NCBI GenBank assembly: GCA_963555705.1
Contig: OY743183.1
Span: 29,113,932-29,177,931, forward strand
DNA length: 64,000 nucleotides
Source: Ligustrum vulgare
Lineage: Eukaryota > Streptophyta > Magnoliopsida > Lamiales > Oleaceae
Reading direction: 5' to 3'
The notes under the pieces are model-generated. The model worked only from the letters and a program-made list of their open reading frames with translations. It had not been told where the DNA came from and did not search any database. The translations under genes and the position numbers were made by a program. This document shows positions 1 through 9,235 of this stretch, in pieces (positions within the stretch are counted from its first letter, which is position 1; every line of letters begins with the position of its first letter).

Positions 1-1239
1 CTTTTACACACAACTCTACACATATACACTTATTTCCAATCTCTTGACAAAATCCACAAGTAAGAGAAATTCAAGGTGGTCAAGAAAGTTTTGGTCCATT
101 TACTACTACACTTCATTTTAATCTTTTAAAAGGTAAGTATATCTTATGTTTTTATGAAAAGTAAGTATGTTTTTATGAAAGGTAAATACACCTTATGTTT
201 TTATGAAAAGTAAGTATGTTTTTATGACAAGTAAGTATATCTTATGTTTTTATGAAAAGTAAGTATGTTTTTATGAAAGGTAAATACACCTTATGTTTTT
301 ATGAAAAGTAAGTATGTTTTTATGACAAGTAAGTATATCTTATGTTTTTATGAAAAGTAAGTATGTTTTTATGAAAGGTAAATACACCTTATGTTTTTAT
401 GAAAAGTAAGTATGTTTTTATGACAAGTAAGTATATCTTATGTTTTTATGAAAAGTAAGTATGTTTTTATGAAAGGTAAATACACCTTATGTTTTTATGA
501 AAAGTAAGTATGTTTTTATGACAAGTAAGTATATCTTATGTTTTTATGAAAAGTACGTATGTTTTTATGAAAGGTAAATACACCTTATGTTTTTATGAAA
601 AGTAAGTATGTTTTTATGACAAGTAAATATATCTTATGTTTTTATGAAAAGTAAGTATGTTTTTATGAAAGGTAAATACACCTTATGTTTTTATGAAAAG
701 TAAGTATATCTTATGTTTTTATGAAAATGTTTGGATCATTGCTATGAAATCAATCTCACAAGATTGTTATGGGTTCCATATGATATGTTTATGATTATGC
801 TAAGGGGACCGGAGTTTAGTAGCGCTACACATAAGAATTCTTGCCATTTAAGTTCGGTAAAATTCTTGTGTCTCCCTATGTTTATGAGTATTTCGATCCT
901 ATCCTATGTTATGATGAAAATGATCCATATGCTTTCAAAAGAAAATTTATGCTTGGTATACTTACTGAGATTTTATAAATCTCACTCCACGATATTTACC
1001 ATTTTCAGATAATTGAAGGTTCGAGGCGGTCAACATGGAAGTGGCAAAAGTGGTTAAGATTGATGAGATAATTATGTTGAACTTTATGTAAGAAAATTAT
1101 GTTCTATTTTTATTCACAAATAAAATTATGGGATTCTAATTATTCTTTTGAATAATTTTACATTTCTATTTAAGTCTCGATAATATGATATGAGTCACTT
1201 TTAGTGGCACTCGAATGGTCGAGAATTCGGGTCGTCACA
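1..1239 (+). repeat. 5' LTR, 3' portion only
   Basis: Matches 6651-7890 of the 3' LTR; about 880 bp of its U3 side lies left of the window. It ends in GGTCGTCACA immediately before the primer-binding site. The 93-aa ORF at 731-1012 recurs identically at 7382-7663 because it lies in the LTR. It resembles nothing I know and is probably not a gene. Confidence 0.9.
131..727 (+). repeat. 98-bp tandem repeat in 5' LTR, about six copies
   Basis: GTAAGTATATCTTATG recurs at 133, 231, 329, 427, 525 and (with one change) 623, a period of 98 bp. Each unit is built from shorter variants of a phrase containing TTATGTTTTTATGAAAAGTA. The last unit is shortened. The same array is present in the 3' LTR at 6781-7377. 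Confidence 0.92.
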
Positions 1240-1240
1240 G

Positions 1241-1254
1241 TTGGTATCAGAGAC
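1241..1254 (+). other. Primer-binding site (initiator tRNA-Met)
   Basis: TTGGTATCAGAGAC begins two bases after the 5' LTR end. The first eleven bases of TGGTATCAGAG match the complement of the initiator tRNA-Met 3' end, the usual primer for plant gypsy and copia elements. Confidence 0.88.
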
Positions 1255-1261
1255 AAGAGTT

Positions 1262-1296
1262 TTAAAAACGATTCTGTTGATTTTTGAAATTTTATT

Positions 1297-1329
<33 letters not shown>

Positions 1330-3060
1330 CACTATTCACGTGAGCAGTAAAACGACGTGCTATTCATGATGAACAGTGAACGAAATCACTATTCAATTAA
1401 AAAAAAATTTGAATTTTCACATGTCAAGTATGGTTATGATTTTGAAAAGTATGATGAAATTTGATGTGCGAATTTCAAGGACAAAATTCATTTTAAGCAA
1501 GGGAGTTTGTAATGTTCTGAAAATTTTATGGAATATAATTAGTTAGTGATATGATTTTTATATTGATGTCTTTGATAAATTTCTAGAAGTTCGGGGACTA
1601 AAGGAAAATAAGATTTGACGATAAAATTTTATTTGGGTTAATTAGGCCCAATCTTATGTAAAGATGCGAAATGATTAATAATAATTTTTTTTTAAAATAT
1701 TTTAACTCATCACTCTACTATGTCACTCTCCACGTATTGACTCCTCGAACCAGGTATGTTATATGCTTTGCAAGTCATTTACGATTTTATTAAGACATGT
1801 TAAGTATGAAATATTCATATGTTATGAATCTTTAAGTGAAATATACATGTTGAGTATGATATGAATTGATAGAAGCCTAAATTTTAATTTATTCATTTTA
1901 ATGTAGAATCATGAGACATAGAGGATATTGATATGAATTTTGGTTCATATTAAGCTTAGTAAGATTGACTCAATTAGAAATTAAGTTGGGTTGTAACTTT
2001 GGCCCAAAATATATGGAATAATATATTAAACAAACAAAATTGATAATGAATTGTACAATAATTTATCCCTTTATCACTACCTTTGTGTAAAAACAAGGGA
2101 AAAACTGTGGATGGTTATTAGTACTTCCTCTTCAAGTTTCAATTTTCGGTTCAATAATTTATCCCTTTATCACTACCTTTGCTTAAAAGCAAGGAAAAAC
2201 TGTGGATGATTATTGGTACCACTCTTCAAGTTTCAATTTTCGGTTCAATAATTTATCCCTTTATCACTACCTTTGCTTAAAAGCAAGGAAAAACTGTGGA
2301 TGATTATTGGTACCACTCTTCAAGTTTCAATTTTGAAAAAAAAAAATATATATATATATGATTTACGAATGATTTTCAAAATAATCTTTGTCGTCAAGTT
2401 TAGAAATGATGAGCCCTAAATGGACTTTGCATAATTGATTTTAGACATGGCACTAAGTATGAGAAGTCAACAGAAAGGACTAGATAATATTTTCGAATTA
2501 TTCATCGTTTAGATTAAACGAGAAATAGAAAGTCAGTTTTATGAAGTTATGATGAGATGTTGAGATTATAAGTGATATGATTTTATTGAGATTTTTATGA
2601 GAAGAATTATGAAGTTGGAGATTTAAAGTTTAGGCTCTTAATTATTGAGAAATAAGGACTTGATATGGTGATATTAGAAATTATGATTTGAAATTTCTAT
2701 GTTGAGGAATTATGAATTGATTTTCTGGAATATTTATGATGATATTGAAGTTTGATGAAATTGTGATCAAATGTACAATTAGTTATTATTGTGAGTTATG
2801 AAGTATGCTTACGATTTGGATAAGTCCAAATTTCAAAGGAAAACTCTGCCTAGAATTTTATCGTTTGGAGTTAAGAGCATAGTATGGTATGCAATCACTA
2901 AGAGAATTGAAGTTAGACATACAAGTTCATTTACATCACAAACGAGATTTAGTAGATGATAACAGAGATATTATTATTTTCTCATAAGGAGAACACACAA
3001 GAGTCACCCTAGAAAGGAAATACATGAAAACACGCAAAAGCAAAAGAAAGCAACATGGGA
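1262..3060 (+). other. Non-coding interior of the retrotransposon, left part
   Basis: It contains a poly(A) tract (about 1301-1329) and a second, decayed gypsy 3'-end signature near 1475-1520, where a pol-tail-like stretch and purine tract run into TGTAATGTTCTGAAAA, an LTR-start-like sequence. A 94-96-bp tandem repeat and AT-rich sequence follow. No gag, protease or reverse transcriptase reading frame was found. Confidence 0.6.
2056..2335 (+). repeat. Three-copy tandem repeat, 94-96 bp unit
   Basis: CAATAATTTATCCCTTTATC recurs at 2056, 2152 and 2246. Each copy ends in CTTCAAGTTTCAATTTT. Copies two and three are nearly identical; copy one has several changes. A short TA run (about 2346-2360) follows the array. 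Confidence 0.9.
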
Positions 3061-3069
3061 AATTCCTCA

Positions 3070-3297
3070 AATTGAGAGATGTGTTTCCGGAGTAGCCGTA
3101 TCCTACCACCTCTGACCTTTTGAGGAAATAAAGAAACCTTCAAAAAGGTGTGTTTCGAGAGTAAGAATACTCCGTAATCTACCACCTGGAACCTTTGAGG
3201 TACACACAAGATTTAAACATTAAGGAAAATCCTAGGAAATTAGAGGGGTGTCTCGAGAGTAAGAATACTCCGTACTCTACCCCCACCTATTCTAAGA
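3070..3297 (-). repeat. Three imperfect hairpin repeats downstream of the LOG-like ORF
   Basis: Three imperfect copies of a 75-85-bp unit, each with a CCGTAnTCTACC-like core. The second and third contain the inverted repeat GAGTA-AGAA-TACTC within GAGAGTAAGAATACTCCG; the first is more diverged. In the sense of the minus-strand ORF they follow the LOG stop codon, so they would lie in its 3' untranslated region or act as an end signal. Confidence 0.7.
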
Positions 3298-3298
3298 T

Positions 3299-3952
3299 TC
3301 ATAAAGTTAAGTTTACATTAACCGGACTCCATTTTCGCTTGATTCCCCTTCCTTGCGACCAATCTATCTTAACCCCTGCTGGATCTTGTATTGAGATATA
3401 TGACTGCAGCTTATCCAGTAGTTCATCAATAGTAGGAGCAGAAATAAGGAGTCTTCTGGAAAATGGAGAGATGAATCCCTGTTCCACAGCATAATCAAGA
3501 AAGGTTAACAAGCCATCAAAGAAATTGTTAACATTCAGAAGCCCAATAGGCTTAGTATGGAGATCTAGTTGAGCCCACGAGGTAATGTTAAAGATTTCTT
3601 CTAAGGTACCAAAACCTCCGGGCAGGGCTATAAAGGCATCAGAACCATATAGCATACAAGTTATGCGTTCATGGATGGATAAGGTTTGAACTTCATGCCC
3701 TCGTGTTTTTCCTGCAACATCTACCAAAGGGACAGGTATGACACCGATTACTTTTGATTTCTCTGCAAGAGCAGATTGGGAAACACAACCCATTAGACCA
3801 CTGCTACCACCCCCATACACAAGAGTGATACCTTTTTCCCCCAGTTTCTTTCCAAGATCTACGGCCGCTTCTAGATAACTGAAGCCTTTCCCCACTTTTG
3901 ATCCACAAAATACACAAATAGTTTTGATCTGTCGAAGTTTTGGTGCTTCCAT
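3299..3952 (-). CDS. LOG-type cytokinin riboside 5'-monophosphate phosphoribohydrolase, intronless, retrotransposon-borne
   Basis: This 217-aa ORF is a full-length member of the LOG (formerly lysine decarboxylase-like) family, which releases active cytokinin bases from nucleoside monophosphates in the cytosol. The nucleotide-binding start is at residues 11-18 (TICVFCGS) and a glycine-rich loop at 46-56. The family signature PGGFGTLEE is at 111-119, with the conserved E95-R96 pair before it. The usual Lys after that Arg is Ile here and the usual Met before the pair is also Ile, so activity is not assured. Length is normal for plant LOGs. Plant LOG genes are normally split by several introns; this copy has none, which implies passage through RNA. 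It lies antisense inside a gypsy-type element, 337 bp from a second antisense ORF. A TATA-like box lies 75 bp upstream of the ATG. The frame is intact and shows no stop or frameshift. Confidence 0.9.
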   Translation of the reverse strand: MEAPKLRQIKTICVFCGSKVGKGFSYLEAAVDLGKKLGEKGITLVYGGGSSGLMGCVSQSALAEKSKVIGVIPVPLVDVAGKTRGHEVQTLSIHERITCMLYGSDAFIALPGGFGTLEEIFNITSWAQLDLHTKPIGLLNVNNFFDGLLTFLDYAVEQGFISPFSRRLLISAPTIDELLDKLQSYISIQDPAGVKIDWSQGRGIKRKWSPVNVNLTL

Positions 3953-4026
3953 CTTTGATAGTATAGAAGAGAAAACTTACGAAGAAGATGTGATTTTGGG
4001 ATGCCTGAACTATGAAATATGTTTGG

Positions 4027-4036
4027 CTATTTAAAG
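4027..4036 (-). promoter_or_regulatory. TATA-like box for the LOG-like ORF
   Basis: On the minus strand the sequence reads CTTTAAATAG, about 75 bp upstream of the ATG at 3952. This leaves room for a leader of about 45 nt ending in AAAG before ATGG, a good plant start context. A very similar box precedes the neighbouring antisense ORF. Confidence 0.55.
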
Positions 4037-4144
4037 CCGGAAAAACTTACTGTTTTTCATTGATTCTGAAAAAGTAAAGATTTACTTTTGACAAAATCGG
4101 CCAACTTTTGACTGTTTTACCAAAGATATCACCTTTCGGTGATT

Positions 4145-4250
4145 TATTTCCAGCTTTATCAAACCTCGAGAAAGGAAAATATATTTATTTCCAGCTTTAT
4201 CAAAACTCGAGAAAGGAAAATATATTTTATTTCCAAAACGCGTGAAAGAA
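4145..4250 (-). repeat. About 42-bp direct repeat between the two antisense ORFs
   Basis: TTATTTCCAGCTTTATCAAA followed by CTCGAGAAAGGAAAATATAT occurs twice in tandem, with a partial third copy from about 4228. The array sits just upstream (minus sense) of the LOG TATA-like box, where enhancer repeats would lie, and downstream of the Cys4 ORF stop. Confidence 0.75.
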
Positions 4251-4289
4251 AACAGCAAAATATTTTAAATGTGTATCAAGAGATTTACC

Positions 4290-4841
4290 TTATATCATTG
4301 ATGAACTCCCAGAAGCCTCATTTTGTAAAACAGACTGGCAAACAGGATCTTTTGCTATTATATTTTGGAGACTATAACGATTTTTGTCCCCGTTAAACTG
4401 AGCGTATAAGGAGAAAAGTTCACGTTGCACATAACCACTTGGGTGCGTCTCAAGAGTCAGTCGAATATCATCCAAAGACTCCTTACTCAGTCCACCCTTT
4501 ATGAATTTGATTTTATCATCCCGATTAGTAGAAGAATATCCTACTGTTTTGCAACGAGTATCACAGTTCCAACGAGCACATTTGTAGCAACCATTCAGCC
4601 TTTTTGCTCTTCGTTTCTTTGCGAAGGTGCTTTTGCCTAAACCAGGCATGTGCTTTGGAAATGTCATAGGTAATTCACCAGATAGTCGAACCTTTGCTTC
4701 GATCAACCAGCGAACATCTTCTGAAACACCATGAGCCATCAGCAACCTCAATCTTTCGAGTCTTATTCGATAAATTTTCCTCAGATCATTCATTGGAAGA
4801 CTGGAATAATACTTGCGAATGTTTGTAAGAATGATATCCAT
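4290..4841 (-). CDS. Basic Cys4 protein resembling carlavirus/allexivirus nucleic-acid-binding protein
   Basis: 183 aa, intact and intronless. The middle holds a G-L-G-K-S motif at 67-71, a very basic stretch (KKRRAKR at 75-81), then four cysteines at 85, 88, 93 and 97 (C-x2-C-x4-C-x3-C). A short region ending in F-I-K-G-G follows at 113-117. Order and wording resemble the small cysteine-rich nucleic-acid-binding protein (Viral_NABP family) of carla- and allexiviruses, in which a basic arginine-rich block precedes a zinc-binding Cys4 cluster. Cysteine spacing is tighter than I recall for those viruses, and the protein is longer, with about 65 N-terminal and 65 C-terminal residues I do not recognise. 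In carlaviruses such proteins bind nucleic acid and affect host gene expression. The likeness is my own reading, not a database match; an unrelated plant zinc-ribbon protein is the alternative. A TATA-like box lies close upstream. Confidence 0.55.
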   Translation of the reverse strand: MDIILTNIRKYYSSLPMNDLRKIYRIRLERLRLLMAHGVSEDVRWLIEAKVRLSGELPMTFPKHMPGLGKSTFAKKRRAKRLNGCYKCARWNCDTRCKTVGYSSTNRDDKIKFIKGGLSKESLDDIRLTLETHPSGYVQRELFSLYAQFNGDKNRYSLQNIIAKDPVCQSVLQNEASGSSSMI

Positions 4842-4874
4842 GTTTTGATGGATCTAACCTCTTCCCAGCATGAA

Positions 4875-4885
4875 CTATTTAAAAG
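4875..4885 (-). promoter_or_regulatory. TATA-like box for the Cys4 ORF
   Basis: Minus strand reads CTTTTAAATAG 34-44 bp upstream of the ATG at 4841, nearly the same wording as the box before the LOG-like ORF. It is close enough to the ATG that the leader would be only a few bases, so a downstream start (Met17) is possible. Confidence 0.4.
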
Positions 4886-4919
4886 CATGAAGGATCGGAG
4901 GAAATCCGCGTGATATTGA

Positions 4920-5690
4920 TTCCAGCAAGAAAGCGCGGAATAGAATAATAGAAAAGAGGGAACAAGAGTTATGCGCCGTTTACTTTCTTGATAAAACGAA
5001 GATTTGATGATGACGGGATTTGAGATATGGAATATTTTCTTGGATTTTGGGTACTGATATTTTGATATAATAATCAAGGTATAGAAATAATACGGGGATA
5101 CGTGAAAGTGAAATAAGGACTGTATTGAATCAGGATTAATAAGTTTGTGCAAGTGAAAGGAATACCTTACGGGAAATGTTATGATATTTGAGTTAAGAAT
5201 TTTAATTATTTGGGAGATATTTGTTTATTGAATTTTGCAGAAATTTTGGGTTACAAATATTGGAAAGATAAACTGATGATTATGTTGATATGTGAATAAC
5301 ATGTTTGGGTATATTACATAGAGAATATTCAGGTAATCGTTTTAATTATTTTGGGATATTTGGTGATAAGAAGAAATGACAAATTATTATGGTATGATAT
5401 GTTAGTAAAGATTTATTGAAATTTTAGAGATATTAATACGAATATTTGAGGTTACATGATACGATGATAAGTGACGGGTTACATGAGTACTACAAGATAT
5501 GATGAAATATCACATACGATTGGGAATTTTCATTTTGATTCAGAAGAATTTATGAGTAGACATATGTCTATTATTGATAGAAAAGTCCATGTCTTAAGAA
5601 AACAAATTGATGCATTTAGTCAAAGTCCATTGGGTTAAATATGGTTGGGTTAAATATGGTAGCGATGATGCTACATAAGAAGAAGAAGAA
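4920..5690 (+). other. Non-coding interior of the retrotransposon, right part
   Basis: AT-rich sequence without a convincing gene. A 120-aa minus-strand frame (4790-5152) overlaps the Cys4 ORF start and has no recognisable motif. Repeated GATATTTGAGG-like phrases suggest decayed retrotransposon sequence. Confidence 0.5.
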
Positions 5691-5727
5691 GAGATTCTGA
5701 TTAAGTGTTCAGAAATCATAAGATCAA

Positions 5728-5771
5728 GTAAGTTTAATTTCGAGGACGAAATTATTTTAAGGGGGTAAGTT
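5728..5771 (+). other. Pol C-terminal remnant and polypurine tract
   Basis: The stretch ending GAGGACGAAATTATTTTAAG translates to the typical gypsy pol ending F-E-D-E-I-I-L-R-G. It is followed by the purine tract AAGGGGGTAAG, which primes plus-strand DNA synthesis immediately before the 3' LTR. No other pol sequence survives upstream. Confidence 0.75.
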
Positions 5772-6063
5772 TGTAGCGACCAAGAATTTTTACGCGATTA
5801 ATAATTATTTTAATAGAAAATCGTGTCGCTACTATTTCACCCATTTTTATTAAGTTAACGCCACGACGTATTCGTATAGCCAAGTCAAGAAATAATCGAG
5901 ATCGTTCGATTTTAAATTAAATTCCGAATTTCTAAAAATATCTCCATTCTCTTGATTTAAAGTATATTAAGTCCAAGTACTTAATTCAATGTTATCCCAA
6001 TATTTATTTATACAAAAATTATTTTTATTATTGAAATTAAGAAAATATATGCAAGCATGAGAG

Positions 6064-6556
6064 GTTCCATTATATATAATAATTATGAGAATCTTAATTT
6101 AATAAATATGGAAAAGTATATGAATGAATTATATACTCCATTATATGTAATCATGAAGAGCATAATATTTGTATAAATATGGAAAAGTATATGAATGAAT
6201 TATATACTCCATTATATGTAATCATGAAGAGCATAATATTTGTATAAATATGGAAAAGTATATGAATGAATTATAGACTCCATTATATGTAATCATGAAG
6301 AGCATAATATTTGTATAAATATGGAAAAGTATATGAATGGTTGATAAGATTCCATTATATGTAATCATGAAGAGCATAATATTTGTATAAATATGGAAAA
6401 GTATATGAATGGTTGATAAGACTCCATTATATGTAATCATGAAGAGCATAATATTTGTATAAATATGGAAAAGTATATGAATGGTTGATAAGACTCCATT
6501 ATATGTAATCATGAAGAGCATAATATTTGTATAAATATGGAAAAGTATATGAATGG
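6064..6556 (+). repeat. 71/72-bp tandem repeat in 3' LTR, about seven copies
   Basis: CTCCATTATATGTAATC recurs at 6136, 6207, 6278, about 6350, 6422 and 6494, with a more diverged copy before them. The later units are 72 bp, divisible by three, which creates a long repetitive minus-strand reading frame (6222-6521) that I regard as an artefact. Confidence 0.92.
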
Positions 6557-6780
6557 TGTTTTACTTTAAGAAAAGGATGTGTTAAAATTAATAGAATTGA
6601 ATGATTATGTTTACAATATGCCAACTTTATACATCTATTTAAACCCATCTCTTTTACACACAACTCTACACATATACACTTATTTCCAATCTCTTGACAA
6701 AATCCACAAGTAAGAGAAATTCAAGGTGGTCAAGAAAGTTTTGGTCCATTTACTACTACACTTCATTTTAATCTTTTAAA

Positions 6781-7377
6781 AGGTAAGTATATCTTATGTT
6801 TTTATGAAAAGTAAGTATGTTTTTATGAAAGGTAAATACACCTTATGTTTTTATGAAAAGTAAGTATGTTTTTATGACAAGTAAGTATATCTTATGTTTT
6901 TTATGAAAAGTAAGTATGTTTTTATGAAAGGTAAATACACCTTATGTTTTTATGAAAAGTAAGTATGTTTTTATGACAAGTAAGTATATCTTATGTTTTT
7001 ATGAAAAGTAAGTATGTTTTTATGAAAGGTAAATACACCTTATGTTTTTATGAAAAGTAAGTATGTTTTTATGACAAGTAAGTATATCTTATGTTTTTAT
7101 GAAAAGTAAGTATGTTTTTATGAAAGGTAAATACACCTTATGTTTTTATGAAAAGTAAGTATGTTTTTATGACAAGTAAGTATATCTTATGTTTTTATGA
7201 AAAGTAAGTATGTTTTTATGAAAGGTAAATACACCTTATGTTTTTATGAAAAGTAAGTATGTTTTTATGACAAGTAAATATATCTTATGTTTTTATGAAA
7301 AGTAAGTATGTTTTTATGAAAGGTAAATACACCTTATGTTTTTATGAAAAGTAAGTATATCTTATGTTTTTATGAAA
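6781..7377 (+). repeat. 98-bp tandem repeat in 3' LTR
   Basis: Same array as 131-727, same number of units, with one extra T near 6901 and one base difference. Confidence 0.92.
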
Positions 7378-7890
7378 ATGTTTGGATCATTGCTATGAAA
7401 TCAATCTCACAAGATTGTTATGGGTTCCATATGATATGTTTATGATTATGCTAAGGGGACCGGAGTTTAGTAGCGCTACACATAAGAATTCTTGCCATTT
7501 AAGTTCGGTAAAATTCTTGTGTCTCCCTATGTTTATGAGTATTTCGATCCTATCCTATGTTATGATGAAAATGATCCATATGCTTTCAAAAGAAAATTTA
7601 TGCTTGGTATACTTACTGAGATTTTATAAATCTCACTCCACGATATTTACCATTTTCAGATAATTGAAGGTTCGAGGCGGTCAACATGGAAGTGGCAAAA
7701 GTGGTTAAGATTGATGAGATAATTATGTTGAACTTTATGTAAGAAAATTATGTTCTATTTTTATTCACAAATAAAATTATGGGATTCTAATTATTCTTTT
7801 GAATAATTTTACATTTCTATTTAAGTCTCGATAATATGATATGAGTCACTTTTAGTGGCACTCGAATGGTCGAGAATTCGGGTCGTCACA

Positions 7891-9227
7891 CTCGCAATAA
7901 TAAGAGCATTATTTAACTTAATCCCAACTAATAACTGGAGATTAAGTGCTAAATAATTCCTCACAAATAATAAAGAGACAAGATAACAATCAAATTGTTT
8001 CGCAAACATAAAAGCCCAATGGCTCTTTTCATATTACCGTACCCGTGCTTATCCTTATAGTATACTCTATCTCATTGTGTCATTTGGTCACCTAGGACCA
8101 TATTTCAACAACTTGCAATAATGATTAGTTATTCTAGAATCTATAATCAAGATAGACTCAATTACTAACCATAACACAATGAATAGATTCTTACTCCATT
8201 ATAGAGTTTCCAGGAAAAGCTACTTCCTCATTAATCCTATCTTTGCTCAAAAGAAAAAAGGTTAGAGGGCCTACCATACTATCCGTTGCTTTAAAATAAT
8301 CTCTTCCCTATGAATAGCTTACATTGAACCTTTCAGGAACACGTTCATCCTGGTGAATTTAGTCTACACTGAACCACAAGAGATCATCTTAAAAGATTTC
8401 TCTAGCATTATGTCATATGAATCAATGTTTGCAAGTGGAACCTCCACCACGTTAAAGTGACCAATCATGTTTTACCAAATGGTCTCTTACAAAAACGTGA
8501 TCGATTTATAAGTAGAGATACATTATAGCTTGATAGCATATTTTGTATAACTCCATAATTAAAATGTTTAAATTATCATAAATACCCTTTCATCAAGAAA
8601 ATAAATATGGTTTCATATTTTGATGTTTTTATTACGAAGTACTTGATATGAGAATCAAAACTATGCAATAAACCATCTCATCAAAATAATATCATTTTCA
8701 TTGGAAGATTTATGATTACTATTGAACTAGGATCTCCTAGCACAAACAAATGTTATAAGTGGAAAGAATTATAACAAGACATGTTGCAATTTTCTCCAAT
8801 TAGTTGGTGATGTCTAAACATATAACTAGTTGTGGAAATACGACATTCAAATAAAATACACGAGTTGCATAAATGGTGAATACTTTCATATATGATGCAT
8901 GAATAAAAAATTATGCACAAGTAGACCCAAAACTACTATAATATGACGACAACCTAAAACCCCAAAATCTTAAAGACATTTCTCTATAAGAGAAATAAAT
9001 GTGATTTATGGCTAGGCTGGGACCCTCCCACTAAATTAAATATATCCAGAATCTCATGCAATATTTAATTTATAGTCGTTAAAACTTTGGTCATCATTGA
9101 CATCATTTGGTTATTCTATGGGAAGTCCCCACGATGTCATTGATTTAAGTACCTAACCCCTAAATTGATAATATTTCAAGTACCAAACTAATTACGTTAC
9201 CTATAAGGTAATCATGATTAATTAACA
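7891..9227. other. Degraded AT-rich sequence, no gene recognised
   Basis: No frame with domain-like features on either strand. Short phrases such as CTCCCACTNAATTAAAT and ACCTTTCAGG recur in similar form around 29950-31000, so this may be interior sequence of the same old retroelement type. I could not establish this by eye. Confidence 0.4.
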
Positions 9228-9235
9228 CTTAAATT

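Larger units (their letters stand above)
1..7890 (+). mobile_element. Ty3/gypsy-type LTR retrotransposon with two captured antisense ORFs; left end outside window
   Basis: Positions 1-1239 match 6651-7890 almost base for base, so they are the two LTRs. Directly after the first LTR is a primer-binding site (TTGGTATCAGAG, complementary to initiator tRNA-Met), and just before the second is a purine tract following a typical gypsy pol ending (reads N-F-E-D-E-I-I-L-R-G, then a stop). Element sense is therefore plus. The 4.5-kb interior has no intact gag or pol. It instead contains two minus-strand ORFs: a LOG-like enzyme (3299-3952) and a Cys4 basic protein (4290-4841). I see only two differences between the LTR copies (an extra T near 6901 and a C/A change near 555), which indicates recent insertion. 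The element is non-autonomous and would need another element's proteins to move. The last five bases of the target site on the right are CTCGC; the left duplicate lies outside the window. Confidence 0.9.
5772..7890 (+). repeat. 3' LTR, complete (2.12 kb)
   Basis: Starts TGTAGCGACC after the polypurine tract and ends GTCGTCACA, giving TG...CA ends. The start and end share GTCGTCACA/TGTAGCGAC-type inverted wording. It contains two separate minisatellites, 6064-6556 and 6781-7377. Confidence 0.9.

Noticed and set aside
731..1012. 93-aa ORF repeated identically at 7382-7663 as a possible conserved gene
   Set aside because: Both copies lie in the two LTRs of one young element, so identity is due to recent insertion. 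Composition is not protein-like and no domain is visible.
2056..2335. Array of repeats taken as regulatory iterons or an origin
   Set aside because: Three tandem copies in the non-coding interior of a retrotransposon, without any replication gene; best described as tandem duplication.
4790..5152. 120-aa minus-strand ORF upstream of the Cys4 protein as a third cassette gene
   Set aside because: It overlaps the start and TATA-like box of the Cys4 ORF, has no recognisable motif, and its composition is that of AT-rich non-coding DNA.
6222..6521. Minus-strand ORF of near-perfect 24-residue repeats
   Set aside because: It is created by a 72-bp minisatellite whose period is divisible by three; it has no start context or independent support.
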